A stretch of 36,816 nucleotides of DNA from Candidatus Zixiibacteriota bacterium (lineage in GTDB: Bacteria > Zixibacteria > MSB-5A5 > GN15 > FEB-12), in contig JAGGTI010000092.1 of the NCBI GenBank assembly GCA_021163775.1, positions 1 to 36,816 of the forward strand, given 5' to 3'. Position 1 is the stretch's first letter, and each line of letters starts with the position of its first letter. This document shows positions 23,883 through 33,221 of this stretch, piece by piece. The position numbers and the translations under genes are program-made. The notes under the pieces were generated by a model, which saw only the letters and a program-made list of their open reading frames with translations, was not told where the DNA came from and did not search any database.

Positions 23883-24503
23883 CTACTGACCCTTGATCTG
23901 ATTTATAGAATCCTGCCGGACTGAATCTTGTCGCCGCCGCGTTTCCTGCTCAATAGTCTGTCGGCGGGTGTATTCATCCAGTTGCCATTGCTCGGCTTCC
24001 TCGCGGCTAATCAGTGCCAGGTTTCTAATCTCGAAAATCAGATTCTGCTTCGGCATTGGCCCGGCTTCGCCCCAACCAAGCTCCCAGGGGACGTGGATGC
24101 GGCGAAGACCACCAACTTTCATACCAATAACGCCCTCAGCAAGGCCCTTAAGCCCGGTGACTCCAGCTTGACCCCGGTAGAAATCATCCGGTTGTTTGAC
24201 CGTGGAGGCTACTGGTTGGGCCTTGATAAGACCAGACGGGTCGGCCAGAAAGAGAGAGTAATCCCACTGGACATAAGTGCCGTGAACAAGTTCTTCCCCA
24301 GTACCAGTCTCCAGATCGATATAGCGAACCCCTGAGGGCAAAGTTACAAGATTGGGATCATTTTCGGCCGTTTGGCGGCCATCGGTAACGGCCTGACTTG
24401 ATTGCAGGTCGGTCTGCGTTTCTGTCTTGTCGGCTGAATCTGTACCACAGCCAGCCAGGCACAGTATCAACAGACTGAGCGCAAGGTATCCGAAGTTTTT
24501 CAT
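23883..24503 (-). CDS. FKBP-type peptidyl-prolyl isomerase lipoprotein
   Basis: 206 residues from the ATG at 24503, chosen because AGGAG lies 7 nt upstream and a lipobox signal (LLILCLAGC, lipidated Cys19) follows directly. A low-complexity linker rich in D, T and Q precedes the FKBP domain (about 57-160): LPSGVRYIDLETGTGEE, VQWDYSLFL, GVIGMKVGGLRRIHVPWELGWGE, NLIFEIRNLAL. The tail (165-206) is a charged, Q/R-rich helix. It is probably a periplasmic, membrane-anchored prolyl isomerase or chaperone. It is a paralogue of the next gene upstream, 111 nt away on the same strand. Confidence 0.85.
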   Translation of the reverse strand: MKNFGYLALSLLILCLAGCGTDSADKTETQTDLQSSQAVTDGRQTAENDPNLVTLPSGVRYIDLETGTGEELVHGTYVQWDYSLFLADPSGLIKAQPVASTVKQPDDFYRGQAGVTGLKGLAEGVIGMKVGGLRRIHVPWELGWGEAGPMPKQNLIFEIRNLALISREEAEQWQLDEYTRRQTIEQETRRRQDSVRQDSINQIKGQ

Positions 24504-24614
24504 ATCATCACTCCTAAGTTCAGTCGGCGATAGACTCAAACGTGGTGAACTGGTCGCCGACAGATAATTTGTGCCCGATCAGGTCGGGGCGATTTCTTCT
24601 GGTTGTATAATATC

Positions 24615-25139
24615 TTACAACGCTTTGAGAAATTCGATCTCAAAAATTAAATTTGTTTTGGCGGGAATCCGGCCGCCTTCCCGATCGCCATAGCCGAGAC
24701 GCCACGGGACCAGAATGCGTCGGGTGCCGCCTTCTTTCATGCCGATCATACCATCAGACCAGCCGGGGATAAGCCGCACACCCAGCTGACACCGGAACGG
24801 CATACCGCCATCTTTGGAACTCTGGAACCGTTCCACTTTTTCCAAGCCAGTAGTATCAGCAAACCAGAGCGTATAGTGACACTCGACCTGCATCCGGTCA
24901 ATCGCTTCGGGGCCTGTACCAACGATCAGGTCCTGGTAGCGTACGCCCGATTCTTTGGCAATAATTTCAGGCTCTTCGCCTGTCGGTTCTTCCGCCACTG
25001 GTTGAGCTTCATCAGCAGTTACTGTCTCGGCTTGTTCGGTTTGTTCGGTAACTTCGGTGGAATCGGCTTCACTGTCGGTCTGACAACCAACCAGTGCCGT
25101 CAGTCCCAGCATAAGCATCAGAATCAAAAATGTTTTCAT
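24615..25139 (-). CDS. FKBP-type peptidyl-prolyl isomerase lipoprotein
   Basis: 174 residues from the ATG at 25139 (GGAG about 8 nt upstream); a longer frame starting at 25184 lacks a signal. Lipobox LGLTALVGC gives lipidated Cys19. An acidic E/T/A-rich linker (20-60) is followed by an FKBP domain with SGVRYQDLIVGTGPE, VECHYTLWFADTTG, GWSDGMIGMKEGGTRRILVPWRLGYG and ending NLIFEIEFLKAL. It is shorter than its neighbour, without the charged tail. It starts 51 nt after the purA stop and may be co-transcribed with it. Confidence 0.87.
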   Translation of the reverse strand: MKTFLILMLMLGLTALVGCQTDSEADSTEVTEQTEQAETVTADEAQPVAEEPTGEEPEIIAKESGVRYQDLIVGTGPEAIDRMQVECHYTLWFADTTGLEKVERFQSSKDGGMPFRCQLGVRLIPGWSDGMIGMKEGGTRRILVPWRLGYGDREGGRIPAKTNLIFEIEFLKAL

Positions 25140-25189
25140 TATCTTTTCTCCTCGTCTCCGGACCACTGTTGTTCGGTGATCCAATTATC

Positions 25190-26464
25190 TTATACCATTA
25201 TTGTTTCTTCTCGTTTAGCGCCGGTAGATACCAGGCAGATTTCCACCTCAAGATCGTCCGCCATGAAGTTCAGGTAATCCCGTGCGTTAGACGGTAAATC
25301 ATCAAACGAAGTCACCCCGGTAGAATCAGCTTTCCAGCCCGGTAATGTTTTGTACACCGGTTGCACATGGTTAAGTTCGGCCAGATCAAGTGGCACCTGT
25401 TCGAATCGTTCGCCGTGCAGTTCATAATGGGTGCAGACTTTGATACTGTCCATTTCGTCGAGCACATCGAGTTTGGTTACGGCGATTGAGTTAACCCCGT
25501 TGATCCGGATCGTATGTCGCAAGGCTACCAGGTCAAGCCAGCCACAGCGTCGCGGTCGGCCGGTGGTTGCGCCAAATTCATCGCCTAAGCGGCGCAGGGT
25601 TTCGCCGTCGTCGTCAATCAGTTCGGTGGGGAAAGGTCCGGCACCGACCCTGGTGGTATATGCTTTGACCACGCCAACGACCTCATCAATCATATGCGGT
25701 CCCACACCCAACCCGGTCAGGACACCGCCAATAGTCGTATTGGACGAAGTCGCAAACGGGTAGGTACCGAGATCAACATCAAGCAACGCCCCCTGGGCAC
25801 CTTCGAACAGAATTGTCTGACCTGCTCTGTACGCCTTGTTAAGTTCGTACGAGACATCGACCATCATTGGTCGTATCAACTCCGCCCATTGCAGGAGGCG
25901 GTCGTAGGTGCGATCGAGATCAGCCCGTTCATCGTTGGAGCCTTCAAAATACTTAGCCTTGATTTTGCGCTGATACTCCAAACGTTTTTTCAGTCGGTCG
26001 GGCGCAAACAGGTCAACCACGCGGATACCATGGCGTGCAACTTTGTCGACATAAGCGGGACCGATACCACGCATGGTCGTGCCGATAGAGCCGGTGCCGC
26101 GCGCCCGCTCATCGACAGCATCAACCAGTTTGTGATAGGGCAGTACTAGGTTGGCCGCCGGAGAAATGAACAGGCGGCCGGTGTAGTCGATATTTTTCTC
26201 ACGGAGAAATTCGAGTTCTTCCTCAAACCCGAACGGATCCAACACCACTCCGTTGCCAATATAGCAACGTTTGCCCGGTTGAATAATACCGGACGGGATC
26301 AGGTGGAGGACATACTTGCTCTGGCCCACGACGATAGTATGGCCGGCGTTGGCTCCGCCCTGAAAGCGGGCGATGATATCAGCCTTGGCCGCTAACAGGT
26401 CAACAATCTTGCCTTTGCCCTCGTCGCCCCATTGACACCCGAGGACGGCTCTGTTCTTACCCAT
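25190..26464 (-). CDS. purA: Adenylosuccinate synthetase
   Basis: 424 residues, full length for the family. The N-terminal GTP/IMP-binding segment is VLGCQWGDEGKGKIVDLL. Also present are GGANAGHT, GTMRGIGPAY, FEGAQGALLDVDLGTYPFATSS and GRPRRCGWLDL. It makes adenylosuccinate from IMP, aspartate and GTP, the first committed step to AMP. Its ATG overlaps the last 8 nt of engB. The two minus-strand genes are therefore translationally coupled. Confidence 0.97.
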   Translation of the reverse strand: MGKNRAVLGCQWGDEGKGKIVDLLAAKADIIARFQGGANAGHTIVVGQSKYVLHLIPSGIIQPGKRCYIGNGVVLDPFGFEEELEFLREKNIDYTGRLFISPAANLVLPYHKLVDAVDERARGTGSIGTTMRGIGPAYVDKVARHGIRVVDLFAPDRLKKRLEYQRKIKAKYFEGSNDERADLDRTYDRLLQWAELIRPMMVDVSYELNKAYRAGQTILFEGAQGALLDVDLGTYPFATSSNTTIGGVLTGLGVGPHMIDEVVGVVKAYTTRVGAGPFPTELIDDDGETLRRLGDEFGATTGRPRRCGWLDLVALRHTIRINGVNSIAVTKLDVLDEMDSIKVCTHYELHGERFEQVPLDLAELNHVQPVYKTLPGWKADSTGVTSFDDLPSNARDYLNFMADDLEVEICLVSTGAKREETIMV

Positions 26465-27071
26465 TTGGTTGTGCCTTTATCTGTTGCATATGTTCGTCAA
26501 CCAGTTGACGCAGAGATGCCAGAAGCGTCTTGCGTCCGATACCTGAGATAATAGAAAATGGAATAACCGCAACCCCCAGATCGGCTTCGAACTGACGGAC
26601 TTTCCGGTTTAGTTTATCTTTGCTGAGTTTGTCTGCTTTGGTGATCGCCACCATGACCGGCAGTTGTCGTTCCGAGAGCCAGCGGATCAATTCTACGTCT
26701 TGCTCGGTTGGTTCCCGTCTGCAATCGAGAAGCAGGATCAGACCGATCAGTTGTTCGGCTGATGTCAGATACTCTTCGATGAGCTGACCCCACTCGGCAC
26801 GCATCGACTTGCTCACTTTGGCATAGCCGTAGCCGGGCAGGTCGACCGCATAGAAGCGATTGTCGATCCGAAAAAAGTTGAGGGATCGGGTTCGCCCTGG
26901 AGTAGATGATACTCGGGCCAATTTCTTGTGGCCGAGTACATGGTTCAGGAGCGATGATTTACCAACGTTGGACCGACCAGCCACCGCAATCTGGGGCAGG
27001 CGATCCTTAGGCAGTTGGTTCATCGCAAAAAAAGAACCGACAAACGAAGCTTCCGGTTTGGTGAATGCGAT
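26457..27071 (-). CDS. engB: Ribosome-biogenesis GTPase EngB (YihA/YsxC), possible AUC start
   Basis: G1 is GRSNVGKSSL, G3 DLPGYGYAK and G4 TKAD; the family helps assemble the large ribosomal subunit. The first ATG (27023) gives 188 residues, MNQLPKDRLPQIAVAG..., but has no ribosome-binding site. It also omits the conserved N-terminal strand of the family. The frame stays open upstream to a TAA at 27075-27077 and encodes IAFTKPEASFVGSFFA before MNQLP, which fits that missing strand (usual pattern AxFVxSAxxxxQLP). The only start-like codon there is ATC at 27069-27071, with GGAG 9 nt upstream. I give the extended coordinates; the conservative call is 26457-27023. Followed by purA with an 8-nt overlap. 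Confidence 0.85.
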   Translation of the reverse strand: MAFTKPEASFVGSFFAMNQLPKDRLPQIAVAGRSNVGKSSLLNHVLGHKKLARVSSTPGRTRSLNFFRIDNRFYAVDLPGYGYAKVSKSMRAEWGQLIEEYLTSAEQLIGLILLLDCRREPTEQDVELIRWLSERQLPVMVAITKADKLSKDKLNRKVRQFEADLGVAVIPFSIISGIGRKTLLASLRQLVDEHMQQIKAQPNG

Positions 27072-27152
27072 CTCTTATATCTCCGATAAAAACAGAGTCG
27101 CGGGCATATTGGCCCAAAGACTCGGTAATTTACAATTACTTGTTGCCGCCGA

Positions 27153-29552
27153 TCAACTGAGCGGAGCCGAAGGCCGTCGGCTCAGGCTAACGCCCGCTTT
27201 GATTGGGGGTAATTCTTCTAATGCAATTCTGAGAACTTCGCCCACCGAGTGCATATATTTGAGGTCCAATCCCTCAAGCAGTTCGGCGGGTAACTCAATA
27301 ATATCTTTGCGGTTCCGAGCCGGCAATAGAATCCGCGTGATCCCCTGTCGCTTGGCCGCCAGTAATTTCTCATTTAGTCCACCAACCGGGAGTACATCGC
27401 CAGAGAGTGTTATCTCACCGGTCATCGCCAGGTTGGTTTGTGATGGAATTCCGGTCAGAGATGACAGCATCGCCACCATCAGGGTTACGCCGGCTGAGGG
27501 CCCGTCTTTGGGCACAGCACCTTCCGGTATGTGAATGTGCAACTCCATATTATCAAAGAAGCCGGCTTCAAGACCGAGACGGGTGGCGTGGTTACGGATA
27601 TATGACAACGCGGCGGTAGCAGATTCCCGCATCACTTCGCCCAGGGATCCGGTCAGGGTCAGTTTGGCTTTGCCTTTCATCGGGACCGCCTCGACCGGCA
27701 TGACTTCGCCGCCGGTTTCAGTCCAGGCCAAAGCGACCGCATAGCCTACAGTTGGCTGAGTTCTGATATTGGTGTCGATATATTTTCTTTGGCCTAACAG
27801 TTTGTGAACCTGGGTCTTGTTGATCGTCAGTTTGCGCAGTCGCTTGCCCTCGACGATAGTCAGGGCAACTTTTCGCAATAATGATCCGAGCTGTCGCTCC
27901 AATTCTCTTACCCCGGCTTCGCGGGTGTAGTAACGGATTATCTCGTGAAGCGCCTCATCCTGTGATGTCACCTTGATTTTGTCCAGACCGATTTCTTTAA
28001 TCAGTTTGGGAAGAAGATAGTCACGTGCGATTGCGACTTTTTCGAAATCGAGATATCCGGGAAGGCGGATAATTTCCATTCGATCGCGCAACGGTGCTGG
28101 AACGCCGCTGGTCGAGTTGGCTGTTGTCACAAACAGGACATCGGACAGGTCGTATTCGACTTCCAGATAATTGTCACAGAAACTGTTATTTTGTTCCGGA
28201 TCGAGTACTTCCAGCAAGGCGGCGGCGGGATCGCCGCGGAAATCCTTGCCGATTTTGTCAACTTCATCAAGAAGGAATACCGGGTTGGTCGCTTCAGCTT
28301 TTTTCAGTGATTGGATAATACGCCCCGGCAGAGCGCCAATATAAGTACGCCGGTGTCCACGGATTTCAGCCTCATCATGGATACCGCCCAGGGACATGCG
28401 GACAAATTTCCGATCCATAGCGTTGGCGATTGATCGACCCACTGAAGTTTTACCAACCCCTGGCGGACCAACCAGACAGAGAATTGGGCCTTTCACTTTG
28501 GAGGCCAGCTTGATTACAGCTAAGTGTTCCAGAATACGCTGTTTTGGTTTCTCAAGTCCGTAATGGTCGCCATCGAGAATCGACTTAACTTCGGTGAAAT
28601 TGGTGCGGTCATCGGTATGGATGTTCCAAGGCAAGGCCAACAACCACTCGACATAAGAGCGAACTACACTGGCTTCGGCTGAATAAGGGTGCATCTTGGC
28701 CAGCTTGCGGATTTCTTCTTCGGCTTTAGCGACAACTGGATCAGGGAAATCACCCACCTCCAGCTTGGTGTAGAGATCTTCCACATCGGCACTGCCATCG
28801 TCGCCTTGCCCCAGTTCATCTTTGATGGCTTTAAGTTGTTGCTGGAGATATATTTCGCGCTGACCGCGTGACATCGATTCCCGTATCGAACCATCAATTT
28901 TGTGTTCGATTTTAAGAATTTCGATCTCTTCTTTGAGAACCTCGGAAAGCACTATCAACTGTTCTTTAACTGAGGTGGTTTCGAGTAGTCTTTGTTTGAC
29001 TTCGATTTTCTGTAAAAGATGGGCCGCGATAGTATCGGCCTGCAAGTCGTACGATTCGATTGAGGCGATAGCAACCAGGACTTCATCCGGTATCCGGCGG
29101 TTAAGGCGGACATATTCGGAGAACTGTTCGGAAACAGCGCGCGACATTGCTTCGGTCTCACGATCATACTTTTCGTTTAGGCGTGAAATTAAGCCTACTT
29201 TGACAGTGATGAACTCGCCTTCGTGCGATATCGACTGAAGGTGCGCCCGAACCATCCCTTCGACCAGTACCTTTAGCGTGCCGTTGGGCATTTTCATAAC
29301 CTGCAGGATACGGGCCACCACGCCATATTCGAACAGGTCATCGGCTTTGGGGGCATCGATCGCCGCGGAACGTTGAGCCACCAGGAGAACTTGTTTGTCC
29401 CGAACCATAGCCTCCTGCAAGGCTTTGACCGTGAAGCTACGCCCAACCATAAGGGGGTAGATCATGTGGGGAAAAACGACCACATCTCTCAGGGGGATGA
29501 CGGGCATCCGGGATCGGACCGTTATCTTCTCAGTATTATATATCAGCTTCAT
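27153..29552 (-). CDS. lon: ATP-dependent protease Lon
   Basis: 799 residues, full length. The N-terminal LON substrate-binding domain (about 14-205: MPVIPLRDVVVFPHMI) is followed by a central helical region. The AAA+ module has Walker A GPPGVGKTSVG, Walker B PVFLLDEVDKIG and sensor TTANS. The C-terminal protease domain has catalytic Ser in PKDGPSAGV and Lys in NEKLLAAKRQG. It degrades misfolded and regulatory cytoplasmic proteins. A sigma70-type promoter lies 55 nt upstream. The gap of about 80 nt to the extended engB frame leaves co-transcription possible. Confidence 0.97.
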   Translation of the reverse strand: MKLIYNTEKITVRSRMPVIPLRDVVVFPHMIYPLMVGRSFTVKALQEAMVRDKQVLLVAQRSAAIDAPKADDLFEYGVVARILQVMKMPNGTLKVLVEGMVRAHLQSISHEGEFITVKVGLISRLNEKYDRETEAMSRAVSEQFSEYVRLNRRIPDEVLVAIASIESYDLQADTIAAHLLQKIEVKQRLLETTSVKEQLIVLSEVLKEEIEILKIEHKIDGSIRESMSRGQREIYLQQQLKAIKDELGQGDDGSADVEDLYTKLEVGDFPDPVVAKAEEEIRKLAKMHPYSAEASVVRSYVEWLLALPWNIHTDDRTNFTEVKSILDGDHYGLEKPKQRILEHLAVIKLASKVKGPILCLVGPPGVGKTSVGRSIANAMDRKFVRMSLGGIHDEAEIRGHRRTYIGALPGRIIQSLKKAEATNPVFLLDEVDKIGKDFRGDPAAALLEVLDPEQNNSFCDNYLEVEYDLSDVLFVTTANSTSGVPAPLRDRMEIIRLPGYLDFEKVAIARDYLLPKLIKEIGLDKIKVTSQDEALHEIIRYYTREAGVRELERQLGSLLRKVALTIVEGKRLRKLTINKTQVHKLLGQRKYIDTNIRTQPTVGYAVALAWTETGGEVMPVEAVPMKGKAKLTLTGSLGEVMRESATAALSYIRNHATRLGLEAGFFDNMELHIHIPEGAVPKDGPSAGVTLMVAMLSSLTGIPSQTNLAMTGEITLSGDVLPVGGLNEKLLAAKRQGITRILLPARNRKDIIELPAELLEGLDLKYMHSVGEVLRIALEELPPIKAGVSLSRRPSAPLS

Positions 29553-29606
29553 TTTCTCACACCATTAGGAGTTATACCTCGACCGCCCAGGACGGCCAAA
29601 CCCCTA

Positions 29607-29634
29607 AGTATAATGTGGCATATGGACCGGACAA
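29607..29634 (-). promoter_or_regulatory. Promoter of lon
   Basis: Minus strand: TTGTCC (29629-29634) and TATACT (29607-29612) spaced 16 nt, with a start about 45 nt before the lon ATG. No CIRCE-type inverted repeat or sigma32-type boxes were seen in the 155-nt gap. Confidence 0.5.
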
Positions 29635-29707
29635 AGGACTTTTTGGGAGTTAGTGATAAGCGATTATCGGGATATTTTCAACAAGCTCAGGGCTGAGGAA
29701 TTATCGA

Positions 29708-30637
29708 TTAATGTCTATCAATGGTGATTACGAACCACAAAATCACCAGCAGGACCGCCAAAACCGACACCAGCAGGTACTGGCGGGGCGAAGGTGACCA
29801 TTTCTTTTTGGAGGGAGGCGCTTCCGGTTCGGAGCCAAGGGCGATCATTTCCTGAAGCGTGAACAGAAGTTCATCGGTGGAGACAAACCGGCCATCGGGA
29901 TCCTTCGCCAGGAGCTTACTAATCAGCAAACGGGCCACGCCCGGCACTTCTCGTGATGGGTATAGTTCGAAAGATACTGGTTCTTCAACAATAGAGCGTA
30001 TTAGCGTTTCAGGGTCGTCATCGGGGAAAACCGGCTGTCCGGTCCACATCAAGTAGGTCAACGCTCCCAACGCATAATTATCGGAATGAGGGCTGGGTTC
30101 CCCTCCGGAGAGAAGCTCAGGTGCCAGGTAGACTATTTCACCGGTTAGAGCCTCGGGACATTTTGACCAGGTATCGCCATTGAACCCTAATCCGTCATCA
30201 ACCAGTTTGGCCTGGCCTCGCGAATTGATTATGATGTTGGCGGGAGTGATATTTCCGTGGACCAAACCATTATCGTGTAGAACCTTGAGTTGTGTTGTCA
30301 GTTCGAGAGCGATCTTCAATATACGAGCAGGGGTCGGTAGATAGGTGCGTATCCACTCGGTCAGATTCTTGCCTTCAAAATGCTCACGGACAATGAACCG
30401 ATGACCATCGGCTTCTTCTAAGATGTGATATTTAGTCAGTCGAGCATTGTTGATTTGGTTCAACTGCTCCAACCGTTTCTGGTATTGGTTCTTCCACTCG
30501 TCGTTTTTTGTTATTGGGTGATCGAGTTGTTTGACAACCACCTTACACTGAAGGTTGGTGTCCATAGCCAGAAACGAAGGGCCGTGCTTTCCTTCCCCCA
30601 GTTTCTCTGCTATCTCGTAGTGTTGCAATTTATCCAT
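29708..30637 (-). CDS. Tail-anchored Ser/Thr protein kinase-like protein, probable pseudokinase
   Basis: 309 residues from the ATG at 30637 (an in-frame TTG at 30670 would add 11). Kinase fold about 7-265: glycine-rich loop LGEGKHG (13-19), Lys36 in KVVVKQL, APE motif LAPELL. The catalytic loop reads HGNITPAN (127-134) instead of HRDxKxxN, so catalytic Asp is Asn129 and the transfer Lys is Thr131. The metal-binding motif is DDG (147-149), keeping its Asp. One transmembrane helix near the C-terminus (about 286-304) anchors the kinase domain on the cytoplasmic side. Nucleotide binding is plausible, phosphotransfer doubtful. It lies between lon and pcrA on the same strand, with a repeat-bearing gap toward pcrA. 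Confidence 0.85.
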   Translation of the reverse strand: MDKLQHYEIAEKLGEGKHGPSFLAMDTNLQCKVVVKQLDHPITKNDEWKNQYQKRLEQLNQINNARLTKYHILEEADGHRFIVREHFEGKNLTEWIRTYLPTPARILKIALELTTQLKVLHDNGLVHGNITPANIIINSRGQAKLVDDGLGFNGDTWSKCPEALTGEIVYLAPELLSGGEPSPHSDNYALGALTYLMWTGQPVFPDDDPETLIRSIVEEPVSFELYPSREVPGVARLLISKLLAKDPDGRFVSTDELLFTLQEMIALGSEPEAPPSKKKWSPSPRQYLLVSVLAVLLVILWFVITIDRH

Positions 30638-30738
30638 AACACTTTCGCCCTGTCTGCCACCAATAAGCAACGGCTTATTGACGCACGCAACTTCAAAGCG
30701 GTCGTTTTGAATAACATTATGCAGATGCTATCAGGTTC

Positions 30739-30800
30739 CGTAGGTTGAATCCAGCCAGCCTTGGGGCGGATTCGACAGGCGGCAGATGTGGACATCTGCC
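30739..30800. repeat. Intergenic hairpins (GTAGGTT family and GGCAGATGT stem)
   Basis: GTAGGTTGAATCC pairs through GAATCC/GGATTC with a 15-nt loop. Then GGCAGATGT (30781-30789), GG and ACATCTGCC (30792-30800) form a perfect 9-bp stem. It lies between pcrA and the kinase gene. Parts (CAGACATCTGCCG) recur near 21356, so it belongs to the dispersed hairpin set. Confidence 0.7.
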
Positions 30801-30825
30801 GGGTACCAAACCTTGACCGGTAGCC

Positions 30826-33030
30826 CTACCCGATAACTTTCAGCTTGGCGTATTTGGCCATGATTTTTTTGACGCCCAGTCCGGTGAACATGATTTCCAA
30901 CTGAAGCGATTCTCCGTAGCCGCTTACCTGTAGTATCTTGCCCCGGCCGAAAGTAGGATGGGCGACAATGCGTCCAATTTGCAGGATCTCGTCAGCCTCG
31001 AACTCATAATGTACCCCGCTTGGGGTTGGGGTGGTGGATGGTGCGGTTGGAAAGCGATGTCCGCCCGGTCGTCCGGTTGTCGGTCGGTTCAGGCCGGTTG
31101 GTCGGTAGGCGCGGAGGTCGGTGGTTTCTACCAGTTCACGAGGGATCTCTTTGATGAACCGCGATGGGATCGACATGACTTCGCCAAACCGAAACCGACT
31201 TCCGGCGGTAGCCAGGTAGAGTTTCTTTCGCGCCCGCGTAGCGCCAACATAAAACAGCCGTCGTTCTTCTTCCAGTTCGGATGGTTCACTGATCGTGCGT
31301 TGTAGCGGAAAAAGGCCTTCTTCCAAACCAACAATGAACACGGTAGCATACTCAAGTCCCTTGGCGGAATGGAGCGTCATCATTGTGACTTTGTCGTCGA
31401 TGCCACTGTAAGCATCGATATCGGTGAAAAGAGATATTTCAGACAGGTAGCTGTCGAGACCAGTCTCGCCGTTGGATCGGGCGTAGGTCGCGGCGCCCTC
31501 AATGAACGCCTCGATATTTTCCACTCGTGTTTGACCGATAACCGCATCTTCGGTCAACAATTCTTCGAGCAGATTCAACTCGGTCACCAAATCCTGGGTG
31601 AGCAGATCGATCGGATCGGTTTTACTTCGCTCGCGGTATTTTTCTATCAGGGTAACAAACGGTTCGAGTTTTTTCTGTTTGCCGGCTAGTTCGGGATACT
31701 GTGTGACCGTCAAGGCAATCTGGTAGGAAGGCAGGTTTTGCTGTCGGGCCATCTGAGCGATCTGTGCGAGTGATATCTTGCCGATACCGCGCTTAGGGTA
31801 GTTGATGACGCGCTGGAACGAGACATCATCGGACGGGTTGGCAATTAGTTTCAGGTAACCAAGCAGATCCTTGATCTCTTTGCGCTGGTAGAACGACACC
31901 GAACCGACAATCTGATATGGAAGCCCACGCCGCCGAAGTTGTTCTTCAAACGGTCGTGACTGGGCGTTGGTCCGGTAGAGCACGACCATTTCTTTCAGTC
32001 CAGTTTGGTTCTGTTCGGCCACAATGCGATCAACAATTGCTACTGCTTCGTCTTCGGCCGAGTCAACCTTAAGCAGGTTGATCTTCTCACCGCCCTGCTC
32101 GGAAGTCCAGAGTGCTTTCCCCTTGCGCATCTCGTTGTTTTGAATCACGGCCGATGCGGCATCCAGGATAATCTGGGTTGAGCGATAGTTCTGTTCGAGC
32201 TTGATAATTCGGGCACCGGGATAATCTTTTTCGAATTCGAGAATGTTACGGATATCAGCCCCGCGCCAGCCGTAGATCGATTGATCTTCATCGCCAACCA
32301 CACAGAGATTTTTGTGTTCGCCCAACAGATATTTCAACAACAGATATTGGATGTGGTTGGTGTCCTGGTACTCATCGACCATCAGGTAACGAAAGCGGTC
32401 ACGGTACTTCTGTGACAGGTCGGCGTTTTCCTGTAGAAGGTAAACGGCATTAAAGAGCAGGTCATCGAAATCCATCGCTTCGCATTGTTTTAGGCGGCGT
32501 TGGTACAACGAATATATTTGGGCGGTGCGGGTCTGGAAATAACCACTGGCGGTGGAGGCACAGCTTTCGGTGGTGAGCATCTTGTTTTTGGCCTCCGAGA
32601 TCTTTCGCAGTTGGCCCTTGGCCGGAAACTGGGTGTCGGAAAAACCTAATTCCTTGATGCAATTTTTCAGGAGGGACAGTGAGTCATCACGGTCAAAAAT
32701 TGAGAAATTGCTCTGATAACCAAGACGGTCCGCTTCGCGCCTGAGAAGGCGGACACAGAACGAGTGAAAAGTTGAGACGTTCATCTGTCCCAGGCCGGTG
32801 CCCATCAGTTGCGAGACCCGTTCTTTCATCTCGCCAGCCGCCTTGTTGGTGAATGTCACCGCCATTATCTGGTACGGTTCAGCCAGTCGCTCTACTAAGA
32901 TATGGGCCAGACGGCGGGTGAGTACCCTGGTCTTGCCCGAGCCGGCGCCAGCGATAACAAGAAGGGGGCCTTCGGTCGTAGTGACCGCTTCACGTTGACG
33001 GTCGTTGAGATTATCCAAGAGTCGATTCAT
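30826..33030 (-). CDS. pcrA: ATP-dependent DNA helicase PcrA/UvrD
   Basis: 734 residues, full length. Superfamily 1A helicase: Q-motif LNDRQREAV, Walker A AGAGSGKTRVL (about 26-36), motif II VDEYQD, motif III GDEDQSIYGWRGA, motif IV LEQNYRS, motif V MTLHSAKGLEY, motif VI VGATRARKKLYLA. The C-terminal Tudor-like module (GRIVAHPTFGRGKILQVSG to the end) is typical of PcrA and binds RNA polymerase in the known proteins. It works in nucleotide-excision repair and removal of replication blocks. Transcribed away from the response regulator across a 191-nt gap. Confidence 0.95.
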   Translation of the reverse strand: MNRLLDNLNDRQREAVTTTEGPLLVIAGAGSGKTRVLTRRLAHILVERLAEPYQIMAVTFTNKAAGEMKERVSQLMGTGLGQMNVSTFHSFCVRLLRREADRLGYQSNFSIFDRDDSLSLLKNCIKELGFSDTQFPAKGQLRKISEAKNKMLTTESCASTASGYFQTRTAQIYSLYQRRLKQCEAMDFDDLLFNAVYLLQENADLSQKYRDRFRYLMVDEYQDTNHIQYLLLKYLLGEHKNLCVVGDEDQSIYGWRGADIRNILEFEKDYPGARIIKLEQNYRSTQIILDAASAVIQNNEMRKGKALWTSEQGGEKINLLKVDSAEDEAVAIVDRIVAEQNQTGLKEMVVLYRTNAQSRPFEEQLRRRGLPYQIVGSVSFYQRKEIKDLLGYLKLIANPSDDVSFQRVINYPKRGIGKISLAQIAQMARQQNLPSYQIALTVTQYPELAGKQKKLEPFVTLIEKYRERSKTDPIDLLTQDLVTELNLLEELLTEDAVIGQTRVENIEAFIEGAATYARSNGETGLDSYLSEISLFTDIDAYSGIDDKVTMMTLHSAKGLEYATVFIVGLEEGLFPLQRTISEPSELEEERRLFYVGATRARKKLYLATAGSRFRFGEVMSIPSRFIKEIPRELVETTDLRAYRPTGLNRPTTGRPGGHRFPTAPSTTPTPSGVHYEFEADEILQIGRIVAHPTFGRGKILQVSGYGESLQLEIMFTGLGVKKIMAKYAKLKVIG

Positions 33031-33221
33031 AATGTGGTGAGGAATATAAGCGCGTCGGATGCAAACGCAATCAGATTCGGAGCCGGATCTGGTGCGAGTG
33101 TACTCGGTAGCCCTGTAGCGATTGGGTTCGATTGGTTGTTAAGAACTCTTGTCGGCAGACCGATTAACCAATAGATGACTTACAAAGATACAAGTGGAAC
33201 CAGACATCTAAGGAAAATTCA

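Noticed and set aside
29553-29707. Heat-shock control site (CIRCE or sigma32 promoter) upstream of lon
   Set aside because: No TTAGCACTC-type inverted repeat and no sigma32-like boxes; only a sigma70-type promoter was found.
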